Shown here piece by piece: positions 17,699 to 26,729 of a DNA stretch of 64,000 bases. Both the position numbers and the translations under genes were made by a program. The notes beneath the pieces are model-generated. The model had not been told where the DNA came from and did no database searches. It saw nothing but the letters and a program-made list of their open reading frames with translations. Within the stretch, counting starts at the first letter, position 1. Each line of letters starts with the position of its first letter. The stretch comes from Lysinibacillus sp. G4S2 (GTDB taxonomy: Bacteria > Bacillota > Bacilli > Bacillales_A > Planococcaceae): contig NZ_JAUCFJ010000002.1 in the NCBI RefSeq assembly GCF_030348505.1, positions 3,724,001-3,788,000 on the forward strand. Reading direction: 5' to 3'.

Positions 17699-18679
17699 AT
17701 GGAATGGGTAACTCAAGCATTTTCATTTGAATTTGAATTCGGTCCAATCGCTTCAGCTATGACAAATGAAGAGATAAATGAATTGTTTCAGCCTCTTGGC
17801 TACACTGTCAACATCGAGGCTTTGAATAACGACCATCGTGCGCGTTTTCTCACATTATCTGCGGACATTACGCTACAACAAGCACTACAACATCTCTTTG
17901 TACTCATCCCCGTTTTAGATGATTATAAGCACTACTTTATCAATGAGTTGGAAGTGGATAAGCTTAAACGCTACGGAGAAGGATGGTTAGATACACATCC
18001 AATGAAAGAATTTATTTATAAAAAAGCTCTACGCTTCTCCCATTTATATGATGGTAACACAACACCACAAAATGTAACGCGGTCACTCAATACATTACGC
18101 TACGAAAAAATTGTTGAAACTATTAAAAATCTACCTCGAAAATCATCAATCGTTGACTTTGGTTCTGGCGAAGGAAAGCTTTCTAGTTTACTTGCCTACG
18201 TTAAAGGAATTGACGAGTTGCTTGCGGTTGAACCAAGTGAAGCTGCAATGAAAAAAGCAATCAAGCGTTTTGAAGGCTTAGAGGATGCATTTGTAACCCC
18301 AAAACCTACATGGGGCTCGCTATTTTATTACGATGCACGATTACAACATAAAGACGTCATCGTTTTATGCGAAGTCATTGAACATATTAATGAGGAACGA
18401 TTACCTAAAATAATGGCGTTGCTTTTAACACAATATAGTCCTCAAACATTAATTGTGACAACGCCAAATGCTGAATACAATGCTGTTTACGAATTAGATG
18501 AAATGCGTCATGATGATCACCGATTTGAATGGACACGCAAACAATTTCAAGAGTGGTGTCATGCGATGAATCGTAATGAACAATATGAGCTTTCATTTAC
18601 TGGCATCGGCAATCAACATGATAGTTACGGACAACCTACCCAAATGTGCATCTATACGAAAAAGGAGGAGAATGTATGA
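17699..18679 (+). CDS. hen1: Hen1 C-terminal fragment, RNA 3'-end 2'-O-methyltransferase
   Basis: 326 aa from an internal ATG with only a weak ribosome site; the homologous frame extends back to 17675. The C-terminal half is the SAM-dependent methyltransferase of bacterial Hen1: SAM loop DFGSGEGKL near residue 155, metal-site EVIEH near 226 and HDDHRFEW near 271. In the known system Hen1 2'-O-methylates the 3' end of cleaved RNA before Pnkp seals it, preventing re-cleavage. The methyltransferase looks intact, but its translation depends on reinitiation after the insertion. Its end overlaps pnkp by ATGA. Confidence 0.85.
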   Translation: MEWVTQAFSFEFEFGPIASAMTNEEINELFQPLGYTVNIEALNNDHRARFLTLSADITLQQALQHLFVLIPVLDDYKHYFINELEVDKLKRYGEGWLDTHPMKEFIYKKALRFSHLYDGNTTPQNVTRSLNTLRYEKIVETIKNLPRKSSIVDFGSGEGKLSSLLAYVKGIDELLAVEPSEAAMKKAIKRFEGLEDAFVTPKPTWGSLFYYDARLQHKDVIVLCEVIEHINEERLPKIMALLLTQYSPQTLIVTTPNAEYNAVYELDEMRHDDHRFEWTRKQFQEWCHAMNRNEQYELSFTGIGNQHDSYGQPTQMCIYTKKEENV

Positions 18680-21249
18680 ACATCAAGATTCCACATGCAG
18701 GGATTGTTCTGCTAATTGGTCCATCCAATAGTGGAAAATCTACTCTTTTACAACAATGGGTTAATACAGGTATGCTTTCTCCTTCTGAAATTATTAGCTC
18801 TGATACTTATCGGACACTTGTTTCAGATACGGATTATATCGATTTTCAACATCATTCAAAGGAAGAAGCAGATTTATTATATGATGAATATTTCGCTATT
18901 TCAGCACAAGCCTTTGCTGTTATGGAACGCGTATTAGAGGCTAGAAGCTCATTAAATAAATGTACCTTTGTTGATGCTACACATTTACAATCAGAGGAAC
19001 GTCAAAAATACATCTTGCTAGGAAAAAAACTACATGTTCCAGTAAGTGCAATTGTCTTGGACATTCCACTTGAAGAATTGATACATCGAAATACTTTGCG
19101 CCAAGACCCAAGAGGAAGTAAACGTATTAAACAGCAGGCACGCTTATTAAAAGCAGAAAAACGATTTATTAAAAAAGAGTCGTTTACTAAAACTTATTTT
19201 GTGACAGAGACAGATGGACTAACATTATCAAGACAAAAGTCGCCGCTACTGTTAAATGTAGAGGCTGGGCTTGATATTATTGGTGATATTCATGCATGTT
19301 TTGATGAATTTATCGAATTACTTAGTAAGCTAGGCTACGAAGAAAATGAGGAAGGTTACTATATTCATCCACAAGGTCGTCGCTTTGTTTCAGTTGGTGA
19401 TATTATGAGCCGTGGACCAAAATCGATCGCAACGATGGACTTTTTTGATCGCCATATAGAGCGTGGGCTTGCCTATATGACTGATAGTAATCATGGCTGG
19501 AAAATCGCTCGTTGGTTAGATGGACGCAAAGTAACATTACATCATGGGGATGAGCTAGTTGAAGCTGAATTTAACGCTTATGAAAAAGATTACGGAGCGG
19601 AGCAAACAAAGGCCTTAAAAGCTCGTCTCGCGAAATGTTTACTTGCTGCTCCCTCTCACTATGTGTTAGTGAATAATGGCATTTCTTCCGCTGTTGTTAC
19701 ACACGCAGGTATCCGTGACCGTTATATAGGCAAACAATCGGCAAGAATTTCTGATTTCTGTCGTTACGGTGATGTTCAGGGTCAAGATAAATCTGGAAAA
19801 CCTATTCGTAATGATTGGTTTATAGAGCATCAAACATCACAGCTTATTGTTTGGGGGCATGATCCTAAAATTCATCCGTTAAAGCAAAATAATACGTTGA
19901 ATATTGATCAAGGAGTTGTTTTTGGCGGTCAGCTAACTGCTTTTCGCTACCCTGAAAAGACAATTGAGTTTGTGAAGGCGTATAAAAACTATGCCGGTAT
20001 CGAACGAAATCCTCTACTTGAGGCAAAAGCTATACGTTTTGACCCACCAAATATAGGGGCATTTTTAGAAGGATTCACAGTGGAAACTGCCTACTTTAAC
20101 AATGTACAAATAGGCGGTGCTCATGCAAAGGCAGCGATCGACAGTGTTTCTCATTATGCACTGCCGTTAGAACAGCTAGTTTATATTCCACCAACGATGA
20201 GCCCAACGCCACAAACTTCTGCATTAGCAGATACGTTAGAACATCCTTCTGAGGCATTTGCCTATTATAAAAAGCATGGTGTCCAGACAATGATTGCCGA
20301 GAAAAAACATATGGGCAGTCGCGCTGTTCTCTTACTGTTTAAAGATGCGCTTATTGCAAAGGAATATGTCGATATAGAAACACTTGGTATTATTACAACT
20401 AGAGCAGGAAGACGGTTTTTCGATAAAGAGACGGAACAACAAATTTTGCAACAACTTCATACAGAATTAATAGAGAAAAACTATTTCGAACAGTTTAATA
20501 CAAATTTCGTACTACTCGATGCAGAAATTTTACCTTGGAACTTAAAAGCGCAAAAACTAATCGATCAACAGTATGCACATGTAGCTGAGCAAGCTCTAAT
20601 GGACCGCACAAAGCTTATGGAGAAACTACGTGACACAGTTTCAGAATGGCTTCAGGAGTATAAGGGGTTACTTGAGAATGCACAACGATTTTCAACTGTT
20701 TACCAAAATTATTGTTGGGATGTCCAGGATGCTTCAGCTATTCAAATTGCACCCTTTCATGTATTAGCACATAGTTCGGAAACGTTTTTCCATAAACCAC
20801 ATATATGGCATATGGAAATGAATCGACTTTATGCAAAAAATTCAAAGCTATTCATTGAAACAGAGTTTAAAGTCATTACGGATGAAGCTTCTGAACAGGA
20901 GATCATTACTTGGTGGGAGGAAATGACTGCTGCTGGTCATGAAGGAATTGTTATTAAACCTGAAATATTTGTCACAAAATATAATGGCAAGCTTATTCAA
21001 CCCGCAATTAAAGTACGTGGTCGTGAATATTTACGAATTATTTATGGTATGGACTATTTAGAGCCTTCAAATTTAGCGAAACTGAAGGAACGTAATCCAA
21101 GTAAAAAAATGAAGCATGCATTGCGAGAATTCGCACTCGGACTAGAAGGAATAGAACGTTTTGTAAAAGGGGAATCGACTGCCCGTATTCATGAATGTGT
21201 ACTCGGCACATTAGCACTCGAAAGTGATCCTGTCGACCCTAGACTTTAG
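18676..21249 (+). CDS. pnkp: Polynucleotide kinase-phosphatase-ligase (Pnkp), RNA repair
   Basis: 857 aa in three domains: 5' kinase (P-loop GPSNSGKST, residues 15-23), metallophosphatase (GDIHACFDE near 203) and C-terminal nucleotidyltransferase/ligase (KHMGSR near 543, EGIVIKPE, and QPAIKVRGREYLRIIYG near the end). It heals and seals broken RNA, such as tRNA cut by ribotoxins, with Hen1. In the phosphatase, GDxVDRGP reads GDIMSRGP and the usual GNHD reads SNHG, so phosphatase activity may be altered. ATG at 18676 follows AGGAGG and overlaps the hen1 stop (ATGA), so the genes are coupled. An upstream in-frame ATG at 18646 lies inside hen1 without a site. Confidence 0.93.
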   Translation: MNIKIPHAGIVLLIGPSNSGKSTLLQQWVNTGMLSPSEIISSDTYRTLVSDTDYIDFQHHSKEEADLLYDEYFAISAQAFAVMERVLEARSSLNKCTFVDATHLQSEERQKYILLGKKLHVPVSAIVLDIPLEELIHRNTLRQDPRGSKRIKQQARLLKAEKRFIKKESFTKTYFVTETDGLTLSRQKSPLLLNVEAGLDIIGDIHACFDEFIELLSKLGYEENEEGYYIHPQGRRFVSVGDIMSRGPKSIATMDFFDRHIERGLAYMTDSNHGWKIARWLDGRKVTLHHGDELVEAEFNAYEKDYGAEQTKALKARLAKCLLAAPSHYVLVNNGISSAVVTHAGIRDRYIGKQSARISDFCRYGDVQGQDKSGKPIRNDWFIEHQTSQLIVWGHDPKIHPLKQNNTLNIDQGVVFGGQLTAFRYPEKTIEFVKAYKNYAGIERNPLLEAKAIRFDPPNIGAFLEGFTVETAYFNNVQIGGAHAKAAIDSVSHYALPLEQLVYIPPTMSPTPQTSALADTLEHPSEAFAYYKKHGVQTMIAEKKHMGSRAVLLLFKDALIAKEYVDIETLGIITTRAGRRFFDKETEQQILQQLHTELIEKNYFEQFNTNFVLLDAEILPWNLKAQKLIDQQYAHVAEQALMDRTKLMEKLRDTVSEWLQEYKGLLENAQRFSTVYQNYCWDVQDASAIQIAPFHVLAHSSETFFHKPHIWHMEMNRLYAKNSKLFIETEFKVITDEASEQEIITWWEEMTAAGHEGIVIKPEIFVTKYNGKLIQPAIKVRGREYLRIIYGMDYLEPSNLAKLKERNPSKKMKHALREFALGLEGIERFVKGESTARIHECVLGTLALESDPVDPRL

Positions 21250-21323
21250 TAAGGCGGAGAACACAATGTGTTACTACCTCAAACATTTTGGTGAAGAACT
21301 CTCTTTCTGAATGGTCCTAACGT

Positions 21324-21364
21324 GAAAAGTGCCACACTGCCTATTGGACAGTGTGGCACTTTTC
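21324..21364. terminator. Convergent terminator after pnkp
   Basis: GAAAAGTGCCACACTG at 21324-21339 is a perfect mirror of 21349-21364. A/T runs on both sides allow it to serve both pnkp and the facing gene. Confidence 0.92.
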
Positions 21365-21384
21365 AACATGACTTTCTAAAAGCG

Positions 21385-22560
21385 TTATTCTTCTAAGATG
21401 TCATTAAATTTCGCTTGAAGCTCAGTCGTTAAAATTCCCTCATTGTAAAAATGGCGAATAAATACATTTTGCATCATATCATCCTCTTGAGCGGGATTCA
21501 TTTGCATTAATATTTGATTAATCTTCTCCGCGAGCAGTACTGGATTGGCGTACATCGTATTCCATGCACGAACCTTTAACTCTAAATCTTTACCGAGAGC
21601 CGCTTCCTCCAAATCCTGTGCTGGTACTGGCTCGCTAAAATGTGCATACGGGTCTTCATATGTATCTGTATGTAAAAAATGAATACAATCCTCTAATTTG
21701 TCTGCTACACGTATTGTATCTACAAAAATACCTTGATCATTTTCATATAGATGGCTATTTTCTAAAATTAAAAACGGTGCGTGTTGCTGAATCCCGATTA
21801 CTCGTTTTTTTAATTGAGGTGTAATAAAGATTAAACCATGCTCTAGCTGCAATGTTTGAACGTATGTAGAAAAATTACCATTTTCAGCAAAATCACTATA
21901 TGTTTTTGGGCGATAATAAAATTCAGCGTCTAACTCCTCTGCTTCAATCGTCCATTCTACCTCTGGGCAATCAAAAATAACACGAAGTGCAATGCCATTC
22001 GCGGTTTTTCTAAGCTCATCATAAATATAAAACTGCGCTGGTTCTACTTGACCTAACTCACTTATAATATTGTTAAACTTTAGATAAATGATTGATTTTG
22101 CAGTAAAGCCCCCTGCCATATCAAATGTTAATTCAACTTGAGTAGCATTACGTTGAATACTAACTATTGTTGCATCATGAAGACTTTGCTCAAAGACCTC
22201 TCTCGCCTTCGGTTCCATATAAGCTAACGTTTTCTGCTTTTCCTCATATGTGGCATCGAGAATATTTTCAAATAGCTGCTCCTGTTCATTTCTCCATCCT
22301 AAAAAATCTTCTCGTATATGTTTAGGAACATCTGGTGTATTCAACGTACCATCTAAAACATATGGTTGAAATCGCAGTGGTAAATAGTTCATTAAACTAT
22401 CGCGTATTTCGTCTAACTCCTGCTTTTTTTCCTTATATGGATCAATATCATTTTCCTTTGCATAGGAAAGGTAATCTGTCCACTCCTCATCAGATTCATA
22501 AATAAATAGTTTCATCGCATTTTCATACGCTTTTTTCTCTTGCATTGTTAAGTGCCACAT
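21385..22560 (-). CDS. DUF4085-like protein, unknown function
   Basis: 391 aa, soluble, acidic, no signal or membrane segment. The N-terminal MWHLTMQEKKAYENAMKL and helical first 110 residues, followed by a beta-rich middle (VELTFDMAGGFTAKSIIYLKF), resemble the DUF4085 family of Bacillales; this is recognition without alignment. ATG at 22560 has AGGAG with 8-nt spacing. It is separated from the toxin-antitoxin pair upstream by a hairpin and from pnkp by a terminator, so it is probably a single-gene unit. Confidence 0.65.
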   Translation of the reverse strand: MWHLTMQEKKAYENAMKLFIYESDEEWTDYLSYAKENDIDPYKEKKQELDEIRDSLMNYLPLRFQPYVLDGTLNTPDVPKHIREDFLGWRNEQEQLFENILDATYEEKQKTLAYMEPKAREVFEQSLHDATIVSIQRNATQVELTFDMAGGFTAKSIIYLKFNNIISELGQVEPAQFYIYDELRKTANGIALRVIFDCPEVEWTIEAEELDAEFYYRPKTYSDFAENGNFSTYVQTLQLEHGLIFITPQLKKRVIGIQQHAPFLILENSHLYENDQGIFVDTIRVADKLEDCIHFLHTDTYEDPYAHFSEPVPAQDLEEAALGKDLELKVRAWNTMYANPVLLAEKINQILMQMNPAQEDDMMQNVFIRHFYNEGILTTELQAKFNDILEE

Positions 22561-22680
22561 AATTTCAGCTCCTATATTTTTTTCGGTTTTCTGTTCGCTC
22601 TCGTGACAATCTCAATTGTATGTAGTCAGCATATTTATTAAAGAACTTATTGGTAGCTCTTTCGGTTATAGCATTATTAA

Positions 22681-22717
22681 AAGAAGCGGTTGTATAGATA
22701 GACACGAACCGCTTCTT
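22681..22717. terminator. Hairpin after the toxin gene
   Basis: AAGAAGCGGTT at 22681-22691 pairs perfectly with AACCGCTTCTT at 22707-22717. The T run on the minus side is short and interrupted. Confidence 0.65.
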
Positions 22718-22745
22718 AACATTTTCTTTATTTTTAAAACGCTGA

Positions 22746-23198
22746 TTACAACATCTTACTATCGTATGGTTTATTTTCACGAATAAACTCTTCCACAACG
22801 GTTAACACGCTCTCTAAATCTCTTATTGTCCAATTATCCTGCAACTGTGCTCTATCCCCTGGTACATGATGATGATGGTGTGGGTCACTTTTGAGCCCTT
22901 CTGGTAGCATGTGGTGCGGAACAAAATGATACTCATTTTCCCAAGCACTGATATGGCCAGGTTTCTTTCTATTCTTTTCCCATGAATAGCGGTATTGTAT
23001 TTTATTGTCATTTTTATCAAACCATTCACGAACCCTAAGTTGGGTTTCGCCATAAAAACCGCTATCAAAGTAGAATGTAATTTTAATTACTGTATTGTCT
23101 GGATTAATAGGATCGTCTTCAATTAATAAATCTGTAGGTTGACGTAGGATTGAATTAAAGCGAGTCAATAATGCTGCATAATCAGTTAATTTAGGCAT
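22746..23198 (-). CDS. TumE-like (DUF6516) putative toxin
   Basis: 150 aa. The pattern of a short beta-rich N-terminal domain with YRYSWEKN, WENEYHF and a PHHHHH motif near residues 107-111 fits the TumE/DUF6516 toxins of HTH-partnered toxin-antitoxin pairs. Its ATG lies inside the end of the upstream HTH gene (8-nt overlap, ATGCCTAA), so the two are translationally coupled. Biochemical activity of this family is not well established; the assignment rests on motif memory and gene order. Confidence 0.7.
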   Translation of the reverse strand: MPKLTDYAALLTRFNSILRQPTDLLIEDDPINPDNTVIKITFYFDSGFYGETQLRVREWFDKNDNKIQYRYSWEKNRKKPGHISAWENEYHFVPHHMLPEGLKSDPHHHHHVPGDRAQLQDNWTIRDLESVLTVVEEFIRENKPYDSKML

Positions 23199-23961
23199 TA
23201 GTACCTTTATTAGCCTGTAATTGCTTTAACAAAGCATTTTTCTGCACTATATAACCCTTCCAATCAAAAACGTCTACAGCTTCATCTAATCCGTCAATTA
23301 GGCTATCACTTTTATTTCCATACAGATGTTCAAACTCTCCGCCATATTCAATTTCATATTCAGTTATTCTACCTTGGATAACCTCCAACTTTTCTTCCAG
23401 TGTTTGGGTTCTACGTTTTTTCTCTTGGTGTATCCATTGCATTTCAAACGATGTAGCTGGGTCTGACCATAATTTAAGTGCAACTCTAGGAATTTTTTTA
23501 ACGTTGTTAATTAATTTATGCTCTAGACCATTATTTAGATACTTATAAATAGTTGGCTTTGAAACCCCTAAATATTCTGCTGCTTGCTCAGTAGAGACTA
23601 ACTCGGCTATATCATAATCATAATCTATATATCCACAATCTGTCGTTTCTAAAAACAGTTTTTCAAATGCCAATTTAACAGCACCTAATTCATTTTTTTT
23701 CTGATTTTTTTCATCCAATAGTTCTAATGCTTGATCAAAAAACAGTTTAATTGTGTCCGACATGAGTTTTTCAGCTGGCTTTAATTTTGTTTCTCTTAAT
23801 TGAATATAACGAACTGATTCTGAAAATGTATCAGGGATAAAATCCCCAAGAGAGTATAAAAGGAATTGTGTTTCTTTTTCTAATAGATCTGCGTCTTTGG
23901 TTTGAAATGCTAAGTCAATTGATTCTTGTGTTTTTTGGATTACTGCTAAACTCATTTTCAT
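23191..23961 (-). CDS. HTH protein, putative antitoxin partner of the DUF6516 gene
   Basis: 256 aa. An N-terminal helical region of unknown family is followed by a MerR/excisionase-type helix-turn-helix near residues 126-146 (STEQAAEYLGVSKPTIYKYL) and a Lys/Glu-rich helical segment that could be a coiled coil. GGAGG lies 9 nt before the ATG at 23961; another ATG two codons later is also possible. The overlap with the toxin-like gene downstream indicates an antitoxin and autorepressor role by analogy with TumA, although this protein is longer than typical antitoxins. Confidence 0.65.
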   Translation of the reverse strand: MKMSLAVIQKTQESIDLAFQTKDADLLEKETQFLLYSLGDFIPDTFSESVRYIQLRETKLKPAEKLMSDTIKLFFDQALELLDEKNQKKNELGAVKLAFEKLFLETTDCGYIDYDYDIAELVSTEQAAEYLGVSKPTIYKYLNNGLEHKLINNVKKIPRVALKLWSDPATSFEMQWIHQEKKRRTQTLEEKLEVIQGRITEYEIEYGGEFEHLYGNKSDSLIDGLDEAVDVFDWKGYIVQKNALLKQLQANKGTNA

Positions 23962-24156
23962 CACCTCTCACCTCCATACTATATCTTTTTTTACAAAAAC
24001 ACAATTTTATATGTTTACAATATCCCCTTTTTGTAAAAATATATGCGAATTATCTGAAAATAATTTGTGCTATTAAACATTCTTTTCCGCTTTATTCACC
24101 ACTTCAAAATCAATACTGTACAATTCTGTTTTCTTAGCAACGAATTTGTTCACAAA

Positions 24157-24195
24157 ACAAAAACAGCTCGCTGGTCAGTTTACCAGCAAGCTGTT
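24157..24195 (-). terminator. Terminator of the yqeG-yqeM operon
   Basis: AACAGCTCGCTGG at 24162-24174 pairs with CCAGCAAGCTGTT at 24183-24195 (one mismatch). A T-rich run follows on the minus strand. Confidence 0.88.
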
Positions 24196-24198
24196 CTT

Positions 24199-24939
24199 CT
24201 ATTTCACCGCACGGATAAAAATGCGTTCACTTTCATATTCAGGACCTTCATCTGTAAAATCTGCTGTTACTTCTACATGACTAAAGCCAATCGTACGAAG
24301 CCATGTCATATATTGCTCAATTGAGAATGTGCGCTGGACATGCTCTTCATCGAAGCGTTCATACAGATTACTTTCAGCATCGCGCACATAAAACGTCATT
24401 TGATGAACAATGGAATGGTCAAAATCGCCAGGTTCCGTATGCCATACATAGCTAATATCGCCATCGTCATACGTAAACGGTCCGTCTAAAAAAATATCAT
24501 TCATTTTATACAAAGAATGTACGTCAAAAAACAGCTGGCCTCCATCACGTAAAGCTTCATAAATACGTTCTAATGTTGAGTAAACTGCTTTTTCCTCTAC
24601 TACATAATTCAGTGAATCAATAGCAATCGTTACAACGTCAAGCGCCTCAAAGCCTTCTAATTCATCCATCGACATACAATAGAGAGGCACATGTAATCCT
24701 GCATCAGCAAAGCGCTCTGCGGCAATTGAGAGCATATCTTCAGATAAATCAATTCCACTCACCTTGTAACCAGCCTGTGCAAACAGTAGGCCAAGCACAC
24801 CTGTACCACAGCCGATGTCTAAAAGATTTGAGAATTGACTGCTTGGTGCATGCTGTAAAACCCATTCCACATAAAGATTATATGGGATATCGGTTTGTAG
24901 CTCATCATACACGTGTGCAAATCTTTCGTAACTACTCAC
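24199..24939 (-). CDS. yqeM: YqeM, class I SAM-dependent methyltransferase
   Basis: 246 aa. SAM-binding loop LLDIGCGTGVLGLLFA near residues 40-55, IDLSEDML motif II, and VTIAIDSLNYV as motif IV. The substrate is not established. It starts with GTG placed directly after the rsfS stop codon (no gap), so translation is coupled. Last gene of the leftward yqeG-yqeM run. Confidence 0.92.
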   Translation of the reverse strand: MSSYERFAHVYDELQTDIPYNLYVEWVLQHAPSSQFSNLLDIGCGTGVLGLLFAQAGYKVSGIDLSEDMLSIAAERFADAGLHVPLYCMSMDELEGFEALDVVTIAIDSLNYVVEEKAVYSTLERIYEALRDGGQLFFDVHSLYKMNDIFLDGPFTYDDGDISYVWHTEPGDFDHSIVHQMTFYVRDAESNLYERFDEEHVQRTFSIEQYMTWLRTIGFSHVEVTADFTDEGPEYESERIFIRAVK

Positions 24940-25284
24940 TTAAGCCTCTGGCATGTCTAGTTGCGGTGCATCGCCCCATAGACGCTCTAAGTTATAGTAA
25001 GCACGTTCATCTTTATGGAATACATGCGCTACAACATCTCCAAGGTCTACTAGAACCCAGCGAGCTCCATCGAAGCCTTCTACACGACGAATTTCAAACC
25101 CCTCTTTTACTGCTACCTCTTGTAATTCACGTGCGATTGCTTGCACTTGGCGATCAGAATTACCATGGGCAATAATAAAGTAATCCGCTAAAAGTGAAAT
25201 GCCTTGCATATTTAAAACGACAATATCCTCACCGTGTTTGTCGTCAATTGCTTTGTAAGCTGCTTGTAATAAAGTTGAAGTCAT
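24940..25284 (-). CDS. rsfS: Ribosomal silencing factor RsfS
   Basis: 114 aa, DUF143/Iojap family. Binds ribosomal protein L14 and blocks 30S-50S joining in stationary phase. Family blocks DYFIIAHGNSDRQVQAIA and WVLVDLGDVVAHVFHKDERAYYNLERLW (in part) are clear. The ATG overlaps the yqeK stop as ATGA. Confidence 0.96.
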   Translation of the reverse strand: MTSTLLQAAYKAIDDKHGEDIVVLNMQGISLLADYFIIAHGNSDRQVQAIARELQEVAVKEGFEIRRVEGFDGARWVLVDLGDVVAHVFHKDERAYYNLERLWGDAPQLDMPEA

Positions 25285-25853
25285 CCTTCACTGTCCTCTC
25301 TTTTCATCATATCGTTATAACATTCTATAGATAATGGATAAACTGGCTGTTTTGTGTCAATTAAAAATGCCAATGTATGACGCACACAAGCGCTCATCGC
25401 TTTATCCAAATTTTTCACTGCTTTTTTTCGCAGACGATCAACCCCATCAAATTTACGATTTGGTTCAATCATATCTGCAACAAAAATTATTTTTTCTAAA
25501 CGACTCATGCCAACGCGCCCTGTTGTATGAAAACGAATAGCATTTAACATATCCTCATCCGTAATGCCAAATTCACTTTCCGCAATATAAGCACCAACTG
25601 GCCCATGCAGTAATTCACTGCCCCAGCCAATTAGGCGAGCATCTAATTGTTCATCACGGACGATTTGCTCCATCCACCCAATATCTGCATATTTCGCAAT
25701 ATCATGAAGAATGGCTGCTGTCTCAGCCTTTTTCTCGTCCTCACCATATAATTTTGCTAATTCAATGGCGGTTTCCATTACGCCAATGGTATGAATATAG
25801 CGCTTCTCAGGCATACGTGGCTTAATCGCCGTTAAGTACTGTTCGCGTTCCAT
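25281..25853 (-). CDS. yqeK: YqeK, HD-domain bis(5'-nucleosyl)-tetraphosphatase
   Basis: 190 aa HD hydrolase that splits Ap4A symmetrically to two ADP. The metal site is H near residue 21 (RYIHTIGV), HD in ILHDIAKY near 50, and later H and D residues (LLHGPVGAYI, FVADMIEPNR). GGGAGG site. Overlaps nadD by 32 nt, so the operon is compact. Confidence 0.94.
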   Translation of the reverse strand: MEREQYLTAIKPRMPEKRYIHTIGVMETAIELAKLYGEDEKKAETAAILHDIAKYADIGWMEQIVRDEQLDARLIGWGSELLHGPVGAYIAESEFGITDEDMLNAIRFHTTGRVGMSRLEKIIFVADMIEPNRKFDGVDRLRKKAVKNLDKAMSACVRHTLAFLIDTKQPVYPLSIECYNDMMKREDSEG

Positions 25854-26412
25854 AAAGACCTTCCTCCCTTATGAACGTCTCTACCGCTTCTGGCAGTAAA
25901 AAAGTAACCGTTCCTCCAGTAGCAAGGCGTTCACGAATCAGTGTGGACGATAAATCGATTTGGGGAGCTTCCACCATTACTATAGGGTACTCTGTTATGG
26001 CCTCTGTTCCTGGACGCTTTACTCCTACAAAATGTACAAGCTTCACTAATTCATCAATACAGTACCATGTATGAAGCGAATCAATCATATCGCCACCAAT
26101 GATAAAGTAAAATTTCACATTAGGTTCTCTGCTACACATCGAAGTAAGTGTCTTATATGAATAGGATACGCCACCCTTCTCTACCTCATACGACTCCACA
26201 GAAAAATGCGGATATGGACTTATTGCACGCTTTACCATTTCAAGGCGCTCCACGACGCTCGCATCATTACGTGCAAATTTGTGTGGTGGTAACGCATTTG
26301 GCATAAAGCGAATTTCATCTAAATCTAATGCATGAAGTACTTCATTAGCCATCATTAAATGTCCATTATGTGGTGGATTAAATGTGCCTCCCAGTAAACC
26401 GATCTTTTTCAT
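25822..26412 (-). CDS. nadD: Nicotinate-nucleotide adenylyltransferase
   Basis: 196 aa. Converts nicotinate mononucleotide and ATP to deamido-NAD in NAD synthesis. Nucleotidyltransferase signature GGTFNPPHNGHLMMANE (residues 8-24) and the C-terminal STLIRERL block. AAGGTGAG site. Lies between yhbY and yqeK as in B. subtilis. Confidence 0.97.
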   Translation of the reverse strand: MKKIGLLGGTFNPPHNGHLMMANEVLHALDLDEIRFMPNALPPHKFARNDASVVERLEMVKRAISPYPHFSVESYEVEKGGVSYSYKTLTSMCSREPNVKFYFIIGGDMIDSLHTWYCIDELVKLVHFVGVKRPGTEAITEYPIVMVEAPQIDLSSTLIRERLATGGTVTFLLPEAVETFIREEGLYGTRTVLNGD

Positions 26413-26421
26413 CGTCTCACC

Positions 26422-26724
26422 TTATTTCGCTGCTTTTGGTAATACAATCTTTTTATGATTGCGTGATTCTTTATATAAAACAACTGTCAGTCCAATTAAT
26501 TGCACTAGCTCTGCATGGGCACCCTTTGCAAGTGCTTCTGCCACTTCATGCTTGTCCTCCTCACAGTTATCTAAAATACGTACCTTAATCAGCTCTCGTA
26601 CTTCTAATGCTTCACGAATTTGCTTTGTCATTTCGTCATTAACGCCGCCTTTTCCTACTTGGAAAATTGGTGTTAAATGATGTGCTTCTGCACGTAAAAA
26701 ACGTTTTTGTTTACCTGTTAACAT
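26422..26724 (-). CDS. yhbY: YhbY/YqeI CRM-domain RNA-binding protein
   Basis: 100 aa single CRM domain: LTGKQKRFLRAEAHHLTPIFQVGKGGV start with the GKGG loop, then VKVRILDN-type strand (KVRILDNCEEDKHEVAEAL). Associates with pre-50S ribosome particles in other bacteria. Good AGGAGG site. Confidence 0.95.
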   Translation of the reverse strand: MLTGKQKRFLRAEAHHLTPIFQVGKGGVNDEMTKQIREALEVRELIKVRILDNCEEDKHEVAEALAKGAHAELVQLIGLTVVLYKESRNHKKIVLPKAAK

Positions 26725-26729
26725 AAAAA

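Noticed and set aside
24726-25175. 149-codon ORF opposite yqeM/rsfS
   Set aside because: Shadow of two well-identified genes on the other strand.
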